Positions 61,072 through 64,000 of a DNA stretch of 64,000 nt are shown here, piece by piece. A program made the translations under genes and the position numbers. The stretch comes from Gammaproteobacteria bacterium. Lineage in GTDB: Bacteria; Pseudomonadota; Gammaproteobacteria; Pseudomonadales; Alcanivoracaceae. How positions within the stretch are numbered: the first letter of the stretch is position 1; each line of letters starts with the position of its first letter. The notes under the pieces were generated by a model. The model saw only the letters and a list, made by a program, of their open reading frames with translations. It was not told where the DNA came from and did not search any database. The stretch lies in NCBI GenBank assembly GCA_018067045.1, contig JAGPVL010000009.1:1-64000 (forward strand). The letters are read 5' to 3'.

Positions 61072-62301
61072 CTATTTCTTTGTGGCGTCCTGAATAGGCG
61101 ATACCGGATTTGAAACTCCCAAGCGCTTTTGCGACTCTTCCGGCTTGCACACCATGTCGCGGTCCATCGTAAAAAAGGATTCGCAGCCCGTCGCCGTCAC
61201 GCGAATAGTGTCAGAGATTCCCACCGTTTTATCGCCATCCACTCCCCACATCCACGGAATCAAATGAAATGTCATTCCTTCGCGCAAGAACGCCGAATTC
61301 CCTTGCTTCAAACTGATGATGTAGCCCTCGTCCCAGCTCGGCGGAAAGGCAATACCAATCGAATAGCCAGAACGCGTAATGAGCCGCGCGCCCACATCAT
61401 TCTCAGTAATAATTTGCCGCATCAGATTATCGGCATCCGACACAGTCAGTCCGGGCCGAATAGCTTTATGGATTTCCGTCAACGCCAACTTCATGCGCTC
61501 TTGCGCCTTGTACATCGAGTCGGATAATTCATCGAGCACGACGGTACGCATCATTGCGGTGTGATAACGGCGATAGCAACCACCGACCTCCATAAATACA
61601 TGTTCTCCGGGCTGAACAATCCGCCCTTCCCACGTGGCATGTCCGATCATCGAGCGAGGGCCAGACACCACATACGGCATCACCGCTGGCGCCTCTCCGC
61701 CGGCGCGGAACATTGCCGCACTAATCTCCGCTGCAATTTCATTTTCAGTGACGCCTGCGCGACACGCTTCGATACCTGCACGCATACCGGCCTCTGTAGC
61801 ACGAGCGGATTTCTTCATCACTTCAATTTCGACTTCGGATTTACACACACGCCCTTCTTCTACAATGCCAAAGCAGTCAATTAACTTGCCATCTGTAAAC
61901 GTCGTATGGATAGCGTCTTGGTGATATGCAGGGAAGAAGTAGCTATTTCGCTCATAGCCAATGCACTTACCTTTAAGGCCGAACTCACGAAAGCTCTGCA
62001 CCAACATTTGAATGGCATCGCCGGTATCGGGGTATGGCCGCGCGATCTCAACCCAGGTGCGGTGATACACATTGGTCGCCTCTAGCTCACGAGTGATCAT
62101 GAATGGCTCGCCTGATAACGGCACAACCAATGCTTGGAAGAACGAATAACCCGTTGTTTGATAATCCGTCAGGTACATCAAGTTTTCAGGATCGGTGATC
62201 ACCACTGCATCAAGTAGCCGCTCCTTCATACGACTGCGAAGATCGTTCAATCGGCGCTCATACTCTGCAAACGGAAACGTCATATCTTCACGATATTTCA
62301 T
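61072..62301 (-). CDS. doeA: Ectoine hydrolase (M24 family), DoeA
   Basis: A 409-residue protein of the creatinase/prolidase (M24) fold. The N-terminal domain (YERRLNDLRSRMKERLLDAV, YLTDYQTTGYSFFQALVVPL) and the C-terminal pita-bread domain (KSEVEIEVMKKSARATEAGM, PGEHVFMEVGGCYRRYHTAM, FPPSWDEGYIISLKQGNSAF) fit ectoine hydrolase. It opens the ring of ectoine to N-acetyl-diaminobutyrate. GAGG lies 8 bases before the ATG. Together with doeB, doeC and doeD it makes a complete route. Confidence 0.9.
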   Translation of the reverse strand: MKYREDMTFPFAEYERRLNDLRSRMKERLLDAVVITDPENLMYLTDYQTTGYSFFQALVVPLSGEPFMITRELEATNVYHRTWVEIARPYPDTGDAIQMLVQSFREFGLKGKCIGYERNSYFFPAYHQDAIHTTFTDGKLIDCFGIVEEGRVCKSEVEIEVMKKSARATEAGMRAGIEACRAGVTENEIAAEISAAMFRAGGEAPAVMPYVVSGPRSMIGHATWEGRIVQPGEHVFMEVGGCYRRYHTAMMRTVVLDELSDSMYKAQERMKLALTEIHKAIRPGLTVSDADNLMRQIITENDVGARLITRSGYSIGIAFPPSWDEGYIISLKQGNSAFLREGMTFHLIPWMWGVDGDKTVGISDTIRVTATGCESFFTMDRDMVCKPEESQKRLGVSNPVSPIQDATKK

Positions 62302-62341
62302 ATTATGACCTCACGCTTCTACTCACGACATTCTCGTGAAA

Positions 62342-63613
62342 CTAATCCAATACGTTAGCAAACGCTTGCGCCAACAGCTCGAGGCCTTCGTTTAGGTCGT
62401 CATCGGGGATTGTTAAGGGCGGAATAAGCTTAACCACTCTACCGCCCGATCCACATGGACCCATCAACAGACCTAGCTGAAAACATTGCCCTGAAATCTT
62501 CTTCGCGACCGCACCGTCGCGTACATCGATAGCTTGCATCATGCCCTTGCCGCGCACTTGAAACTCATGGCCCGAGTACTTATCCGCAAGATCCTCCAAA
62601 AACTTCCGGAGTACCGCGCCCTTTCTTTTTACTTCATTCATCAAGACATCGTCTCGGAAGTATTCCAAACCAATTCGCCCAGCAATGAATGATAAGTTCT
62701 GTCCGCGAAATGTGCCGGTATGCTCACCCGGCGACCAATGTTTGTCGTGTTCTGCTTTAACGAGATTCATAGCTATCGGCGTACCAAAGCCACCTAGCCC
62801 TTTGGCCAAACAAATAATGTCAGGATCAATATCCATCCCATCAAAACTGAAATAGCTGCCGGTTCTGCCGCAGCCCGCTTGGATATCATCTATAATCAGC
62901 AACGCGCCGAGATCGTTCGCCAACTTTTGTAGTGCTTGTAGCCATGCCTTGCTGGCGATATTGACACCGCCTTCCGCTTGAATGGATTCAACAATAAACG
63001 CCGCAGGAGCCTCTAGGCCCGAAGATGGATCCTGAAACTGCGCACGCAAATAATCCAACGATCCAACGCCGCCGCCGAGCTCGCTTCCGCCGCCGGGATC
63101 ATCGCAACCAAACGGATAATGCATTACGTGCTCAAGCGGTACGCCCGATGCGTTACGGAAATAACTGTTCGCCGTACACGCCAATGCGCCCAAGGTCATA
63201 CCATGAAAAGCGCGATTAAATGCAACAACCGTACGCCGCCCCGTCACCCGTCTCGCCAGTTTTAGTGCAACCTCAACCGCGTTGGTTCCAGTCGGGCCCA
63301 TGAACTGCATCTTGTATTCCATGCCGCGAGGTTTTAGTACGTGTTCAGCGAAGGCGCTAATAAATGCGCGCTTCGCGCTGGTGTACATATCCAAACTATG
63401 GGCAATTCCGTCGTTCTGAATGTACTCAATCAACGCTTCTTTCATCAGCGGATTGTTGTGGCCAAAATTGAGTACGCCTGCCCCGGCAAAGAAATCGATA
63501 AACGATTTACCCGATTCATCGACCTGACGCGCGTTTGACGCCGACACAAAGACCGTTGGATAAGCGCGACAATAGCCACGAATCTCAGACTCCCACTTTT
63601 CGAACACTTGCAT
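62342..63613 (-). CDS. doeD: Diaminobutyrate aminotransferase of ectoine degradation (DoeD)
   Basis: A 423-residue class III PLP aminotransferase. The PLP lysine is in ICLAKGLGGFGTPIA near residue 268 and the metal/cofactor pocket is in LIIDDIQAGCGRTG; GTFRGQNLSFIAG and MGPTGTNAVEVALKLARRVT are shared with EctB-type diaminobutyrate aminotransferases. It removes the amino group of 2,4-diaminobutyrate to give aspartate-semialdehyde. A synthetic EctB is possible by sequence alone, but ectA and ectC are absent and the neighbours are degradative. Confidence 0.9.
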   Translation of the reverse strand: MQVFEKWESEIRGYCRAYPTVFVSASNARQVDESGKSFIDFFAGAGVLNFGHNNPLMKEALIEYIQNDGIAHSLDMYTSAKRAFISAFAEHVLKPRGMEYKMQFMGPTGTNAVEVALKLARRVTGRRTVVAFNRAFHGMTLGALACTANSYFRNASGVPLEHVMHYPFGCDDPGGGSELGGGVGSLDYLRAQFQDPSSGLEAPAAFIVESIQAEGGVNIASKAWLQALQKLANDLGALLIIDDIQAGCGRTGSYFSFDGMDIDPDIICLAKGLGGFGTPIAMNLVKAEHDKHWSPGEHTGTFRGQNLSFIAGRIGLEYFRDDVLMNEVKRKGAVLRKFLEDLADKYSGHEFQVRGKGMMQAIDVRDGAVAKKISGQCFQLGLLMGPCGSGGRVVKLIPPLTIPDDDLNEGLELLAQAFANVLD

Positions 63614-63739
63614 GGCGTTTCTCCTATTACAGGTCTCACTAGCGTCTTCACGGTTGCCAACACGTCGTTGGCATCACGTTTCTTTTAATGTCTTCTCCAA
63701 GATCTCTCTCACGACACGTTTATTCATCGATAAAAACTG

Positions 63740-64000
63740 TTACTCCGGTATCGGCGCGCCGGCTAAACGAGCGTACACGCGGCCCATATGTCGAATTAAA
63801 TTATCGTTGAAATCGTATCGAGGGCTATGGCAGGGTGCTGCGTGACCGTTGTTATCATCGGCCCCCACGAGCGCATAAGCCCCTGGAATGACATTGAGGT
63901 AGTAGCTGAAATCTTCGGAGGCCATAATCGGCATCGCTGTATCGCGGCTATGCCAAGAAGCGCCAAATTCGGCCTCTAATGCGTGGCGATAATTTGCCGC
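63740..64000 (-). CDS. doeB: N-acetyl-diaminobutyrate deacetylase DoeB, C-terminal part
   Basis: The last 86 residues of an M20 family amidohydrolase, cut by the window edge: the frame is open to base 64000 (AANYRHALEAEFGASWHSRD). MPIMASEDFSYYL with the M20 segment SEDFSYYL and a C-terminal HSPRYDFNDN metal-ligand region match DoeB, which removes acetate from N-acetyl-diaminobutyrate. The start lies outside the window. It is the first gene of the doe operon, 126 bases before doeD. Confidence 0.85.
   Translation of the reverse strand, partial: AANYRHALEAEFGASWHSRDTAMPIMASEDFSYYLNVIPGAYALVGADDNNGHAAPCHSPRYDFNDNLIRHMGRVYARLAGAPIPE

Overview
The window looks like chromosome of a marine or salt-tolerant gammaproteobacterium. 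Supporting this by eye are biosynthetic SpeA/SpeE, UbiK, full-length Rep, ComM, a glnK-amtB pair behind a sigma-54 type promoter, an ectoine-degradation (doe) operon, fatty-acid style acyl-CoA operons, and GlyGly-CTERM type secreted proteins. Base composition is moderate and fairly even, no phage or insertion sequence is visible, and about 60 protein genes plus one tRNA-Arg(CCG) are packed tightly. I cannot name the genus; a Spongiibacter/Zhongshania-like relative is only a guess.

Layout. 1-4.6 kb: a TTTGGG hexamer tract at the very edge, a REP-like inverted pair, DUF4112 and Rieske proteins, then speA and speE diverging. 5-12.5 kb: a DUF1275 membrane protein and a LysR regulator facing an operon of acyl-CoA dehydrogenase, SDR, APH-type kinase, histidine phosphatase, SDR and START protein; this resembles 4-hydroxyacyl-CoA (levulinate-like) catabolism. 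12.7-17.4 kb: amtB-glnK, then ubiK coupled to a membrane ankyrin protein. 17.8-20.8 kb: a secreted unknown and comM. 20.9-32.2 kb: the most unusual block. It has two paralogous UGT/MurG-like glycosyltransferases, a Tat-signal lipoprotein GMC oxidoreductase, two secreted FG-GAP proteins with sorting tails, a dehydrogenase with a SAF domain and a radical SAM/SPASM enzyme on the plus strand, converging with rmlC-rmlB and an SDR on the minus strand.

32.5-47 kb: rep, a cytochrome c5-like protein, a three-gene signalling operon (response regulator, LysM-FecR protein, CHASE2 histidine kinase), a Gdx-type SMR exporter, tRNA-Arg with a strange tRNA-like partial copy 180 bp upstream, a DUF4105 protein, a methyltransferase, a second FecR protein with a TPR/beta-barrel outer-membrane partner, and a GNAT protein. 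47.2-53.1 kb: a five-gene overlapping operon (flavin monooxygenase, bile-acid/sodium symporter family, epimerase, SDR, TauE family) divergent from an AraC regulator with direct repeats between them. 53.3-59.5 kb: a second AraC regulator, Mpo1-like protein, enoyl-CoA hydratase, ChrA, DCC protein, a small membrane protein and a zinc-less alcohol dehydrogenase/quinone reductase. 59.6-64 kb: doeB (partial), doeD, doeA, doeC, which degrade ectoine to aspartate.

A family of REP-like palindromes with core GCTTGCAAGC lies between genes at five or more places (about 0.1, 34.6, 43.1, 53.2 and 59.6 kb). One copy appears to have become the transcription terminator between the alcohol dehydrogenase and the doe operon.
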